Shown: positions 30,401 to 37,903, counted from the stretch's first letter. The stretch is 64,000 nucleotides of DNA from Clostridium sp. D53t1_180928_C8 (GCF_015667795.1 NZ_JADPEL010000004.1:126089-190088), one strand, 5' to 3'. Numbers and translations: made by a program. The notes: generated by a model from the sequence alone, not told the origin.

Positions 30401-30698
30401 GTGTTCCTGACAATCCTTCTTCACAATTGTATATTTTTACACTTTCACCGTTATACTGATTCAATCCATCATTAGTTCCTATCCATATGAACCCACGTGA
30501 ATCTTGATAAATACACGTAATAAAATCACTTGATATACCATCTCTTATTGTTATATTTTCAAAATTGACTTTTTGATTTTCAGCTACTGAGGTATTTAGA
30601 TAATCTATTTTACTAGCATAAATAGACTTATTATCAAAAATAATTATTATAAATAAAAATACCAATATTAAAACACTTTTCTTTAAATTTTTATACAT
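27444..30698 (-). CDS. Beta-propeller (reg_prop/Y_Y_Y) sensor histidine kinase without adjacent response regulator
   Basis: 1084 residues from ATG 30698, which has GAGG 6 bases upstream (in-frame ATG 30710 and TTG 30728 lack this). Order: signal/membrane helix (1-28); about a dozen reg_prop repeats of type GxxWIGTNxGLNxYN (about 45-700) forming an external double propeller; Y_Y_Y domain (about 725-800); membrane helix (about 805-830, TAYFIYIVLGMMIVVYCW); HisKA with phospho-His in NLSHELRTPINIIL; HATPase_c with NIIGNAIKFTPEGG, DDGIGI and SSGIGLTLVK. Bacteroidetes relatives sense polysaccharide fragments. This one ends after HATPase_c, with no receiver or AraC domain, and its partner is not in the window. 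Confidence 0.88.
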   Translation of the reverse strand: MYKNLKKSVLILVFLFIIIIFDNKSIYASKIDYLNTSVAENQKVNFENITIRDGISSDFITCIYQDSRGFIWIGTNDGLNQYNGESVKIYNCEEGLSGTHINAINEDSNGAIWVGTSNGLNIINSKTEEVEQIPSDINNEFAISHYNVTSIYRDVNDTMWVGTKKGLNEYNSENKNFKKYFGKDLDENSYLSDSYITDIEGFYKKEDKNFILIGTRQGINSLDIKNRNVKENEYEYEENIYVYDIEVDKNSRIWVATNKGVRKYNNEDDTLVGVDIDFGEDMYTDITKVLCDKKNNLWFASTNGVVKYNEYENKTWLYKSDKRFINYLASNIIQCFFEDRSGILWVGTDNGISKLNITQQISNDINIILKNENIEKTSVTSIIKDNYGELWIGTKYQGLIRILLKENKVKRYVYDENDLNTIDSNCINYVFQDDKGEMIIITDNGISLLDKEDEKIHRVSIEKSVNKDYIQFQKIIKDSDGNKWLASNMGIYKWDKETSEVKSYADKFEEYGIQDKNIVDIYQDKFDNNILWLAGDSYTGLIKFHKEYGVLKNYISKKDEDSLSYDSINCIQEDECGNLWIGTDRGLNKFNIENESFTVYLKEDGIKSEYINSIIIDSNGDLWIGTNNGLCKYDISQNRFISYNENYGVIGNQFNLNSCYKTNTGEVLFGTNEGIVSFNPDKIEELTYEENKVEIGSIIINGKAIDFNGCNINLELNSNENNIEIKFFLPDYRNYFNVTYMHMIEGIDDEWISSTNESYAKYSAVQPGNYIFKVRAIQEDGSITEDTSIKIEVKSPWWMTKTAYFIYIVLGMMIVVYCWNHINILRALVDKQTKEINEKMIENKLLYEKNIKSEKFKNDYFVNLSHELRTPINIILSTVQLINSLGKDKDIPRKKLNHYMEIVQKSSNSLLRIINDIIDSSKIESGTYKIKKQNSIDIVYLVEETALTMSDYIEEKGISLIIDPEIEEKEISCDPNEIERCIVNIIGNAIKFTPEGGKIEVFIKDNNTSVSISIKDDGIGISEEDQRFIFNRFEQGKNESCTKVSSSGIGLTLVKYIVTLHDGTIDLESELEKGSKFTITLPCE

Positions 30699-30736
30699 TT
30701 TTAACCTCATTTTAGTATATTTTAACAATCTACTCT

Positions 30737-30765
30737 ATGTTAAACTTCTTGCCTTATTTTGTCAA
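30737..30765 (-). promoter_or_regulatory. Promoter of the propeller kinase gene
   Basis: On the minus strand: -35 TTGACA (30765-30760), 17-bp spacer, -10 TAACAT (30742-30737), about 40 bases before the chosen ATG. Its position also supports the internal ATG over the upstream TTG. Confidence 0.7.
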
Positions 30766-30815
30766 TATTTTAATATTTATGTTATTTTATATATTTTTTT
30801 CTTTATTATAACTAA

Positions 30816-30856
30816 AAAACCTTTAACATTAAGTCTATACTTATGTTAAAGGTTTT
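30816..30856 (-). terminator. Terminator of the 115-residue protein gene
   Basis: A 14-bp stem AAAACCTTTAACAT/ATGTTAAAGGTTTT with 13-base loop, followed by T-rich sequence on the minus strand. Confidence 0.8.
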
Positions 30857-30865
30857 AATCAGATT

Positions 30866-31213
30866 CTAATTATAATATTTATTTCTTCTACTATTATTTA
30901 TATAATTTATTGCTCTCATTTTAAATCTATCATACTCCTTTATTTCATAAAAATGCTTCAAATCAGACACTAAAAACAGAGCACTCATTATTAAATATTT
31001 TAAATCATTTAAATTATTTTTATTCTCTTCATCAATTGGAATTTCATCACTTTCAAATTTTATCTTTTCATAATTATTTAATGCTATTTTTAAATTCATT
31101 TTAATTTGCTCTTCACTGAAAGTTTCAAAATTTTCTTTAACTAGTTTATCGATGAATTCTATAAACTCTTCATTTATATTTGTAAATTTTTCATATGTAC
31201 TTATTAAACTCAT
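30866..31213 (-). CDS. Hypothetical helical protein (115 residues)
   Basis: Starts at ATG 31213 (MSLISTYEKFTNINEEF), with AAAGAGG 6 bases upstream; an in-frame TTG at 31234 would place that site inside the gene. The protein is acidic to neutral and predicted almost wholly helical, with Lys/Glu-rich stretches, one hydrophobic helix (LKYLIMSALFLVSDLKHFYE) and a basic C-terminus (NNSRRNKYYN). No Cys, no signal peptide, no recognised family. It is a single-gene unit with its own terminator. Confidence 0.6.
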   Translation of the reverse strand: MSLISTYEKFTNINEEFIEFIDKLVKENFETFSEEQIKMNLKIALNNYEKIKFESDEIPIDEENKNNLNDLKYLIMSALFLVSDLKHFYEIKEYDRFKMRAINYINNSRRNKYYN

Positions 31214-31361
31214 ACTATTCCTCTTTCTAATCAATTATTATATAGTCAATTATATATCAATATTAAATAGTTTTAAACTTTAAAAGATTCTAATAATATT
31301 TTTCTTTATTATCTTAGAGGTTAGTACAAATTCTCTAACTCTTATCTTTTAATTTTAAATA

Positions 31362-31868
31362 TTAAATTATTTGACCTTTTCTCTTAAACTCAACAAGTGT
31401 TAATACTTCATCTATTCCTAAAGCTATTATTAGTAACACTAATAATATTGGCCAAACTCCATTTATTAAACTATAAATTTTATATATAAAATATGGATGT
31501 ATTATTTTCACATCAATAATACTTAAAATAACCCAACTTACAGAAAACCTTAAGCATATAATTCCTTGATAATTATATTTTTCTTTTGAATAATCCCAAT
31601 AATCCTTATTAAAAAACTTTCTCATTATTAATCCTGTTATATATTCTACTGATGTTGGAATTATAATCGATATGATAACTAAAAATAATATATTAGGTAT
31701 ACATTTATACAATTCAAGTATCCAAGCCATAGCTATTGCATACATCGGTTTAAATGGTCCCTTTAAGAAACCCTCATACTGAAAATGCCCATTAATATAA
31801 TAACAAAAAGCATTTTCTATTATCCATCCTATAAAACCATAAATAAAAAAATTATATAAAAATTCCAT
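31362..31868 (-). CDS. Putative ABC-transporter type IV (PF06541) membrane protein
   Basis: 168 residues, about five helices. YGFIGWIIENAFCYYINGHFQ..GFLKGPFKPMYAI at the N-terminus and TSVEYITGLIMRKFFNKDYWDYS..YQGIICLRFSVSW in the middle are hallmark strings of the clostridial PF06541 family, often annotated as ABC transporter permease without an ATPase partner. Function is unproven. AAGGAGG precedes the ATG. Confidence 0.8.
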   Translation of the reverse strand: MEFLYNFFIYGFIGWIIENAFCYYINGHFQYEGFLKGPFKPMYAIAMAWILELYKCIPNILFLVIISIIIPTSVEYITGLIMRKFFNKDYWDYSKEKYNYQGIICLRFSVSWVILSIIDVKIIHPYFIYKIYSLINGVWPILLVLLIIALGIDEVLTLVEFKRKGQII

Positions 31869-31920
31869 ACTTATTCCTCCTTAGCTTTTTTAGTTTCTCT
31901 AATGTTTATAAATTTTATCC

Positions 31921-31963
31921 ATAAAAAATGGTGTTTAAAGAAATTTTAAACACCATTTTTTAT
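31921..31963. terminator. Bidirectional-looking terminator after the PAP2 gene
   Basis: A perfect 19-bp inverted repeat (core AATGGTGTTTAAA) with a 5-base loop and A/T runs on both sides, directly after the PAP2 gene stop codon. Confidence 0.9.
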
Positions 31964-31965
31964 AT

Positions 31966-32727
31966 TTATTTTTTATTTTTAATTAACTCTTTTTCACCTT
32001 TTATAATATCCTTACTTTTTATATCATTATTTTTCTTAAATTTTATTAAAAATATATCTTTTATTATATATGGTAAATTTAATATTTTTTCTATTTTATA
32101 GTCATCTATTTTTTTTACTAAAAGTATTGTAATCTCCCCTAATAAAATTCCTCCAATAACATCTACTACAAAATGTTGTTTTATAAATAAGGTAGATAAT
32201 ATTATTAATATTCCTATTACTTGTGTATAGTAAAATTTCTTTCTAGAGTTTTCATATTTTGTATACCTCATTATAAAATAAGTTGTTAAAACATGTAATG
32301 ACGGAAAACAATTTACTGGTTTATCTGCTAAATATATACCATTTACCAAATTATTTAGTATATTACTATTTGAAATTATAGGCCTAGTAATTTCTGTTGG
32401 ATATATATAATATACAGCATAACATACACACATACCTATCAAAAATGATATAAATAACCTCATATAATCTATTCTTGAATTCATCAATATAAACAAAAAA
32501 CCTATTATAATATATATATACCAATATACGTACGGAATAATAAATATAGATTTAAACGGAATTATCTTATCTAATGCAATTGTAAGATCATGACCATTCT
32601 TAGCTAACAAACTAGCTAAAATATAATTTACATTAATTATTGGAATCATAATAAACCAAACTAAATCTAATACTTTTATCTCAATATTATTTATTTTTAT
32701 TACATCAATTTTAATTTCCACATTCAC
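31966..32727 (-). CDS. PAP2-superfamily membrane phosphatase
   Basis: 253 residues, six helices. The PAP2 signature motifs are present: CFPSLHVLTTYFIMRYT (motif 2, His about 144) and KQHFVVDVIGGILLGE (motif 3, His about 185). The first motif (Kx6RP) is poorly visible; TEITRPIISNSN may hold part of it. Such enzymes dephosphorylate lipid phosphates or act as inositolphosphotransferase-like enzymes (PAP2_3 type). The start is a GTG at 32727 with only a weak ribosome binding site, so the exact N-terminus is uncertain. Confidence 0.8.
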   Translation of the reverse strand: MNVEIKIDVIKINNIEIKVLDLVWFIMIPIINVNYILASLLAKNGHDLTIALDKIIPFKSIFIIPYVYWYIYIIIGFLFILMNSRIDYMRLFISFLIGMCVCYAVYYIYPTEITRPIISNSNILNNLVNGIYLADKPVNCFPSLHVLTTYFIMRYTKYENSRKKFYYTQVIGILIILSTLFIKQHFVVDVIGGILLGEITILLVKKIDDYKIEKILNLPYIIKDIFLIKFKKNNDIKSKDIIKGEKELIKNKK

Positions 32728-32816
32728 ACCACACTTTCACTATGAAAACTATACTACTTTACGTTTAACTATAATTTATTCTATGTATCTATCCTTTATA
32801 AATAATCAATTAAATA

Positions 32817-32876
32817 AAAAAAGTTATATCAAAATTATAGTTAATTATTCGATACTACTATTTTGATACAACTTTC
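32817..32876 (-). terminator. Terminator of the rubrerythrin gene
   Basis: An imperfect stem of about 18 bp (AAAGTTATATCAAAAT opposite ATTTTGATACAACTTT) with A/T tails, just after the rubrerythrin stop. Confidence 0.65.
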
Positions 32877-32890
32877 CTATATTATAAAGC

Positions 32891-33472
32891 TTAATAATTT
32901 TCTAGAAAAACTTCAAAGTATCCTTGTGGATGTAAGCACGCTGGACATGCACTAGGTGCTTCATCACCTTCATAAATATATCCACAATTATTACATTTCC
33001 ATAGAACAGCCTCTTCCTTCTTAAATACAGTATTATTCTCTATATTTTTAAGTAATTTTAAATATCTATTTTCATGTCTTTTTTCTACCTCTGCTATTCT
33101 CTCATAAGCAATTGCAATATCAATGAATCCTTCTTCTCTTGCAATTCTAGCAAATTCAGGATAATCTTGAGCCCATTCTTCATGCTCTCCAGCTGCTGCA
33201 GACTTAAGATTCATTAATGTTTCATCATATAATGCAACTGGATATCCTGCTGTCATTTCTATTGCCTCACCATTATATTCACTCTTTAAAAATTTAAAAA
33301 ATCTTTTAGCATGCTCTTTTTCTTGCTCTGCTGTTTCCATAAATATATTAGCTATTTGAACATATCCTTCCTTCTTAGCTACACTTGCATAATAAGTATA
33401 TCTTGTTCTAGCTTGACATTCACCAGCAAATGACTTCATTAAATTTTCAGCAGTTTTTGTTCCTTTTAACAT
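32891..33472 (-). CDS. rbr: Rubrerythrin
   Basis: 193 residues from ATG 33472; an ATG five codons upstream contains the GGAGG site and is rejected. The ferritin-like di-iron domain (about 1-140) carries Glu ligands in AGECQARTRY, ETAEQEKEHAK and EVEKRHENRY. The C-terminal rubredoxin domain has CNNCGYIYEGDEAPSACPAC (two CxxC pairs). It reduces hydrogen peroxide in the cytosol of anaerobes using electrons from rubredoxin or NADH oxidoreductase. It is a single-gene unit. Confidence 0.95.
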   Translation of the reverse strand: MLKGTKTAENLMKSFAGECQARTRYTYYASVAKKEGYVQIANIFMETAEQEKEHAKRFFKFLKSEYNGEAIEMTAGYPVALYDETLMNLKSAAAGEHEEWAQDYPEFARIAREEGFIDIAIAYERIAEVEKRHENRYLKLLKNIENNTVFKKEEAVLWKCNNCGYIYEGDEAPSACPACLHPQGYFEVFLENY

Positions 33473-33512
33473 ACATTCTACCTCCATTTTATAATTACAT
33501 TATTACAAAAAC

Positions 33513-33541
33513 ATTATATTCCTTTTTTCGCCATTTGTGTA
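33513..33541 (-). promoter_or_regulatory. Promoter of rbr
   Basis: On the minus strand: -35 TACACA (33541-33536), 17-bp spacer, -10 TATAAT (33518-33513). The downstream AT-rich TGTAATAATGTAATTATA resembles a PerR box only loosely. Confidence 0.55.
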
Positions 33542-33566
33542 GTATTTATTAGCATATATATTATGA

Positions 33567-33621
33567 AAAAATAGCCTATTTTAATGATCTAATTATATCT
33601 TTCATTAAAATAGACTATTTT
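33567..33621 (-). terminator. Terminator of the 76-residue protein gene
   Basis: A 20-bp stem (AAAATAGCCTATTTTAATGA, one G-U pair on the minus strand) with a 15-base loop and a T-run on the minus strand. Confidence 0.85.
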
Positions 33622-33631
33622 AATTATTGTA

Positions 33632-33862
33632 TTAATTTAGTAGTTTAAACATTTCCTTTACTGATTGTTTAATATTGTCAGGTAAATTATTTAAAGCTCT
33701 TTGTCTCTTACTCTCATCCTTTATTTGTGCTATTCTCATTATTTCTTGTTGTAACCCTGGAGTTCTATTCAATTCACCTACTAATCTATTAAACTTATTT
33801 GCAAAAACTGGATCTTCTTTCATTTTTCTATCAATCTTCATTATAAGTTCATATGGATTCAT
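33632..33862 (-). CDS. Hypothetical small helical protein (76 residues)
   Basis: MNPYELIMKIDRKMKEDPVFANKFNRLV, then GELNRTPGLQQEIMRIAQIKDESKRQRALNNLPDNIKQSVKEMFKLLN. Predicted four short helices, basic, soluble. It looks like a conserved clostridial small protein, but I do not recognise a function. AAGGAG is 11 bases upstream, rather far. The start overlaps a 25-codon open frame that has its own good ribosome binding site (see 33849-33926), so coupling or a different N-terminus is possible. Confidence 0.6.
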   Translation of the reverse strand: MNPYELIMKIDRKMKEDPVFANKFNRLVGELNRTPGLQQEIMRIAQIKDESKRQRALNNLPDNIKQSVKEMFKLLN

Positions 33863-33926
33863 CTACTACTAATCTCCTTGAATTCTTTATAATTTCATAA
33901 TATTCTTCATTATTATAAATGTTCAT
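33849..33926 (-). CDS. Possible 25-residue leader ORF overlapping the 76-residue gene
   Basis: ATG with AGGGAG 7 bases upstream; product MNIYNNEEYYEIIKNSRRLV plus five more residues, ending in TGA 14 bases inside the next gene. It could couple translation of the 76-residue protein or be its former N-terminus separated by a frameshift. Evidence is limited to the ribosome binding site and overlap. Confidence 0.3.
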   Translation of the reverse strand: MNIYNNEEYYEIIKNSRRLVVDESI

Positions 33927-34060
33927 ACTAAAACTCCCTATATTTATCTTAGTAAAATATATTTATTTAATGTATAAATTCATATTAATACTACACAGAA
34001 TATTATATAAAGCACAAAACTTTAATTTAAACTATTTATATTTTATAAGGAGGACTAAAA

Positions 34061-34846
34061 ATGAAAGCTATAAATACTCATTTTATTTTTCTAAAAAAAG
34101 TCATCATATTATTACTTTTATTTTTATTTATAAGTAATTTGCCCTCTTATGCTTCTCTATCATCTCCCAATAATATAGAAAAATCTTCAAATGATAGTAC
34201 TATTGAAAAAGAAATTAAAGAAGATACAAAAAAAATTGCATATCTAACCTTTGATGATGGTCCTAGTAAAAATACAGAATTAATACTTGATATATTAAAA
34301 AATAATAATATTCATGCAACCTTTTTTATAATTTCACCTTATATAGAACCTCATATTAAGTTTATTAAAAGAGCTTATGATGAAGGTAATGCTATTGGTA
34401 ATCATACTGCAGATCATGAATTTCAATATGTTTATACTTGTGAAGAAGCTTTTTTTAAGAGTTTTAATAAACAACAAGACTTTATTAAAGATGTTACAGG
34501 AAATGATTGTACTATATTTAGATTTCCTGGTGGTTCCCATAATACTATTGTTAGAAATGCTAGGGGAAAAGACTTTACTAAAAACATAACTTATAAATTA
34601 AATGAAAACGGAGTAAATGTTTATGATTGGAATGTAGATTCAGGTGATGCTAAAGGAAATAATATTCCAGCTTCTACTTTAATTCAAAATGTTGCTAGAG
34701 AAATTAAAGATAAAGATGGCAATTATAAAAATCCTGCAATAATACTAATGCATGATTGTATGACAAAGAATACTACGGTAGACGCTTTACCTGGAATAAT
34801 TAAAGTTTTAAAAGATGCTGGTTATGATTTTGAAATATTAAAATAA
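34061..34846 (+). CDS. Polysaccharide deacetylase (NodB domain, CE4), secreted or membrane-tethered
   Basis: 261 residues. N-terminal signal anchor (FLKKVIILLLLFLFISNLPSYA), Ser/Asn/Lys linker, then NodB domain (about 60-255) with all five CE4 motifs: TFDDGP (general-base Asp and metal Asp), NHTADH (two metal His), RFPGGS, DWNVDSGDA and ILMHD. PgdA-like enzymes deacetylate peptidoglycan GlcNAc and give lysozyme resistance. A perfect AAGGAGG lies 7 bases upstream. Single-gene unit. Confidence 0.9.
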   Translation: MKAINTHFIFLKKVIILLLLFLFISNLPSYASLSSPNNIEKSSNDSTIEKEIKEDTKKIAYLTFDDGPSKNTELILDILKNNNIHATFFIISPYIEPHIKFIKRAYDEGNAIGNHTADHEFQYVYTCEEAFFKSFNKQQDFIKDVTGNDCTIFRFPGGSHNTIVRNARGKDFTKNITYKLNENGVNVYDWNVDSGDAKGNNIPASTLIQNVAREIKDKDGNYKNPAIILMHDCMTKNTTVDALPGIIKVLKDAGYDFEILK

Positions 34847-34872
34847 CTAAATTGCAAAGCAATTTAGTTATT
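34842..34872. terminator. Terminator of the deacetylase gene
   Basis: A 14-bp stem AATAACTAAATTGC/GCAATTTAGTTATT with a 3-base loop and a T-run on the plus strand. The deacetylase stop codon is inside the stem. Confidence 0.9.
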
Positions 34873-34875
34873 TTT

Positions 34876-35118
34876 TTAATAGTTTATATCTGCTGCAACT
34901 ATATTTTCTTTATCCCTTGAAGAACAAGGAGTAACTCCATAAGTCATACTACAACATGGACATTTATCTACTAAAGTTTTCATTACAAAACTCTTTCCAC
35001 AGCTACATTCTATTTCATGTTGTATTGATAATGGGAAATCAGCTTTTCCCTTACTTCTTACTAAATCAACAACAACTTTTCCATCTTTTTTATTCATACT
35101 TCCGCATCCACAGCTCAT
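34876..35118 (-). CDS. Small Cys-rich zinc-ribbon-like protein (80 residues)
   Basis: MSCGCGSMNKKDGKVVVDLV, then HEIECSCGKSFVMKTLVDKCPCCSMTYGVTPC. The eight Cys include CxC at 3-5, CxC at 38-40 and CPCC at 53-56; the last two pairs would make a zinc ribbon. No signal peptide. Function unknown; a metal-binding or Fe-S role is only a guess. Strong GGAGG ribosome binding site 6 bases upstream. Confidence 0.65.
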   Translation of the reverse strand: MSCGCGSMNKKDGKVVVDLVRSKGKADFPLSIQHEIECSCGKSFVMKTLVDKCPCCSMTYGVTPCSSRDKENIVAADINY

Positions 35119-35352
35119 TTGTCTTCCTCCTATATTGTCATATTATATTTTTAATCATTATAACTTACATGAAGAACTTTTTCAGTAACATAAGTTACAA
35201 AAATATATATAAAACTATTAATTTTAATATTTATATTTTTTTATTTATAAAACAAAATTACTTTACATAAACAAAATTTATAATTTGAAACACATTGAGT
35301 TTATATTGGAATATATTATAGTATATTACAATTCACTTAGGAGGATAAAATT

Positions 35353-35739
35353 ATGAGCTGTAGATTAGGAAATTGTGTTTTTAAAACTGGTTATAATGAA
35401 CAAATAGATGCTACTGTAAAATTACCAAAAGAAACTAGAAGCTGTATATTTGGTACAGTTATTGATTCTGCCGGTTTACCAGTTGCTGATGCTGTTGTTA
35501 AATTGCTTCAAATTGTTGATAAATGTGAATATCCAGTACCACTAACTCACACATTCACAGATGATAATGGACAATTTTTACTAGGGCCTTTATGTCCAAA
35601 TACAACTTATATGTTAAAGATATATAGTGACAATACTCAAATAGTTCAAAAATGTCTTAAAGTAAGTTGCTATAAAGGTGCTTGTATAAGCGTTAATAGT
35701 GTATCAAATGAGCCTTCTAGTCAAGGATGCGGATGTTAG
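35353..35739 (+). CDS. Cys-rich protein with carboxypeptidase regulatory-like (CnaB/transthyretin-like) domain
   Basis: 128 residues. MSCRLGNCVFKTGYNEQI leads into a beta-sandwich of CarboxypepD_reg type: SCIFGTVIDSAGLPVADAVVKLLQI ... THTFTDDNGQFLLGPLCPNTTYMLKIY. There are ten Cys in all, including a CGC tail. No signal peptide, so disulphide-linked assembly (for example in a spore coat) or metal binding are open options. GGAGG lies 7 bases before the ATG. Divergent from the other Cys-rich gene at 34876-35118; the 234-bp gap between them is AT-rich with only a small dyad (GTAAC/GTTAC at 35188-35201). Confidence 0.65.
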   Translation: MSCRLGNCVFKTGYNEQIDATVKLPKETRSCIFGTVIDSAGLPVADAVVKLLQIVDKCEYPVPLTHTFTDDNGQFLLGPLCPNTTYMLKIYSDNTQIVQKCLKVSCYKGACISVNSVSNEPSSQGCGC

Positions 35740-35778
35740 TTTTACACTGCAATAACTCTTTTATACGAAAGATAAGCT

Positions 35779-35806
35779 AAAAGGAGCTGTATATACAGCT
35801 CCTTTT
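35779..35806. terminator. Bidirectional terminator between convergent small genes
   Basis: A perfect 28-bp palindrome, AAAAGGAGCTGTAT followed by its complement, with T-runs on both strands. Confidence 0.9.
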
Positions 35807-35817
35807 AATTTACTAAA

Positions 35818-36054
35818 TTACAAATTATTATCTGTAGCTATTTTATCTACTATTGCTTTTCTTTCTTCGCCTATAGCAGCAATTAATTTAGTTGGCATAA
35901 ATCCATTTTTATAAATTCTATCATCGTTTGCTTTTATCATAGCTACAACTGTGCTTTCTAACTTTTCATATGATAATAAATCATCTAGATATAAATCAAT
36001 TACATCTTTTAATTTTGTTGCTAATTCTTTTGGATTTCTGTATACAGCTCTCAT
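35818..36054 (-). CDS. Small conserved clostridial protein, TIGR04540-like
   Basis: 78 residues, MRAVYRNPKELATKLKDVIDLYLDDLLSYEKLESTVVAMI then YKNGFMPTKLIAAIGEERKAIVDKI. It is helical and soluble. The size and pattern resemble the small TIGR04540 family of clostridia, whose function is unknown; I recall this from memory and rate it moderately. AAAGGAG lies 7 bases before the ATG. It is downstream of, and perhaps unrelated to, cobO. Confidence 0.6.
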   Translation of the reverse strand: MRAVYRNPKELATKLKDVIDLYLDDLLSYEKLESTVVAMIKANDDRIYKNGFMPTKLIAAIGEERKAIVDKIATDNNL

Positions 36055-36134
36055 AGGTTACTCCTTTATTTATCATATCTTTATTTTTCTATCCTCTGTA
36101 TTATATATTAACTAAGAATTATTTACTAGATATT

Positions 36135-36665
36135 TTATAACTCTATTCCAATTCTAGAAGGAATTCCTTCTTCAAAAGGATGTTTTATACATTTCATTTC
36201 TGTTACATAATTTGAAAGTTCTATAAGTTTTTCATCTGGATTTCTTCCTGTCATTACAACTTCTAATGTTTGAGGCTTACTTTTTAAAAACTCTATAACT
36301 TCATTTAATTCTATAAAGCCATTATTTATTGTGCCTATTAATTCATCTAATATCAACAAATCATATTGCTCTTTTTTTATTGTATCTATAATTTCTCTAA
36401 ATCTAATAGTATGCTCTTTTTTAGCTTCTAATTTTTCTTCATCATTCATATTCCATACAAATTTATTTACTGGCTTTCCTGGCAAAAATGTTATATTTTC
36501 TTTTAACTTATCTAAAGATACTAATTCTCCACTTTTCCCACTTTTTAAAAATTGAGTTATAAATATCTTCTTCTCTCTACCAGCAGCTCTAATTGCTAAT
36601 CCCATAGCAGCAGTAGTTTTACCCTTACCATCTCCACAATATATATGTATAAGTCCTTTTTCCAC
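36135..36665 (-). CDS. cobO: Corrinoid adenosyltransferase (CobO/BtuR type)
   Basis: 176 residues starting at GTG 36665, where AGGAG is 8 bases upstream; an earlier in-frame GTG (36674) overlaps that site. P-loop GDGKGKTTAAMGLAIRAAG, then ILDELIGTINNG, EVVMTGRNP and SRIGIEL, all typical of CobA/CobO enzymes that transfer the 5'-deoxyadenosyl group of ATP to cob(I)alamin or cobyrinate diamide. No other cobalamin gene and no cobalamin riboswitch is evident nearby, so a salvage role is likely. Confidence 0.9.
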   Translation of the reverse strand: MEKGLIHIYCGDGKGKTTAAMGLAIRAAGREKKIFITQFLKSGKSGELVSLDKLKENITFLPGKPVNKFVWNMNDEEKLEAKKEHTIRFREIIDTIKKEQYDLLILDELIGTINNGFIELNEVIEFLKSKPQTLEVVMTGRNPDEKLIELSNYVTEMKCIKHPFEEGIPSRIGIEL

Positions 36666-36788
36666 TCTCTTCACTCCTAACGTGTTATTTATAATTTATT
36701 TTTAACTATAATACTTTTTATATAATATTTTTGTCAACATTTTATTATTTATAATTTCATCTTCAAGATTATCATAAATATTATAAAA

Positions 36789-36858
36789 AAGCTAAGAGAA
36801 ATATTTAAAGCATTATCTAAATCTAAAAATTTAACAATACTCTTTTATCTCTTAGCTT
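36789..36858 (-). terminator. Terminator of the yeiH gene
   Basis: An 11-bp perfect stem AAGCTAAGAGA/TCTCTTAGCTT with an unusually long 48-base loop, followed by a T-run on the minus strand. Confidence 0.65.
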
Positions 36859-36877
36859 ATATCTCAATAAAACTTTA

Positions 36878-37903
36878 TTATCTAATTAATATAAATATCA
36901 ATATTAATGCAGCAACTATTTGTAATGATCCTACTCCTAGTGCATATAAAGATACAGCTTTTCCTTGTTTAAGTAATTCTCTTACATTTACCCTTAATCC
37001 AATTGCTGCTAATGCAATAATTTCAAGATTATTACTTATACTTTTACATACATGTGATACATTTACAGGTATAACCTTTAATGAAAATAAAGCACAAGTT
37101 ACAAAGAATCCTATAACATACCAAGGAATTCTCACTTTTTTCTTTTCTATTTCTTCAATTTCTTCTTCTACTATTTCCTCATTGCTCTTATTTTTTAAAT
37201 GTCCAAATACAAAAACTACAACAACTAATAATACAACTCTTAATATTTTAAAAATCATAGCCATGTCTTTTACAGACTCCCCAACCATGGCCCCACTTGC
37301 AGCTACTTGCCCTACTGATTGTAATGTTCCACCTATTAAAGCTCCTGTTTGCATTGTATCAGCCTTAAATAATGCATTTGCTATTACTGGTAAAATAAAC
37401 ATTAAAACTATCCCTGTAATATTTACTATAGTAATTGCAATCCCTTTTTCCTTATCATCCGCATCAATTACTGGCGCTGTTGCTGCTATAGCAGATGATC
37501 CACATACAGCATTTCCACTAGCCATTAAGAATCTAAAGTTTTGACTAAACCCTAACTTCTTACCTATATATAGTGCACCAACTATAGTTATTGCCATTTG
37601 TAGAACTATAAATACAAATCCACCTACACCAAGTTCTAATAATGTACTTACACTTAATGTTGCTCCTAATAAAACGATTGAATACGATAATATATCAGTT
37701 TCTGAAAATTTGTACCCTTTTTGAAAAATATCTTGATTTAAAAATAAGTTACCTACAAACATTCCTAAAAATATTGATATTGTTCCTGCTCCTAGTTTTG
37801 GTACAAATTTAGCAATGAACATCCCTACAACCGCAACTGCTACTGCTACTAAAAGTCCTGGCAATATTCCCTTCATATAATTTATAAATTTATTATTTTT
37901 CAT
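36878..37903 (-). CDS. yeiH: YeiH family membrane protein (UPF0324, putative sulfate exporter)
   Basis: 341 residues from ATG 37903, 9 bases after AAGGAGG; a more distant ATG (37933) would contain that site. About ten helices with family strings SYSIVLLGATLS, GNAVCGSSAIAATAPVI and LIGGTLQSVGQVAASG. A charged cytoplasmic loop (NKSNEEIVEEEIEEIEKKK) sits near residue 245. The family is annotated as a putative sulfate/sulfite exporter without firm proof. It is divergent from a LysR-type gene 174 bases away, which probably regulates it. Confidence 0.88.
   Translation of the reverse strand: MKNNKFINYMKGILPGLLVAVAVAVVGMFIAKFVPKLGAGTISIFLGMFVGNLFLNQDIFQKGYKFSETDILSYSIVLLGATLSVSTLLELGVGGFVFIVLQMAITIVGALYIGKKLGFSQNFRFLMASGNAVCGSSAIAATAPVIDADDKEKGIAITIVNITGIVLMFILPVIANALFKADTMQTGALIGGTLQSVGQVAASGAMVGESVKDMAMIFKILRVVLLVVVVFVFGHLKNKSNEEIVEEEIEEIEKKKVRIPWYVIGFFVTCALFSLKVIPVNVSHVCKSISNNLEIIALAAIGLRVNVRELLKQGKAVSLYALGVGSLQIVAALILIFILIR

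Noticed and set aside
30699-30728. Upstream TTG start for the propeller kinase
   Set aside because: GAGG is positioned for the ATG at 30698, and the extension adds no recognisable signal feature.
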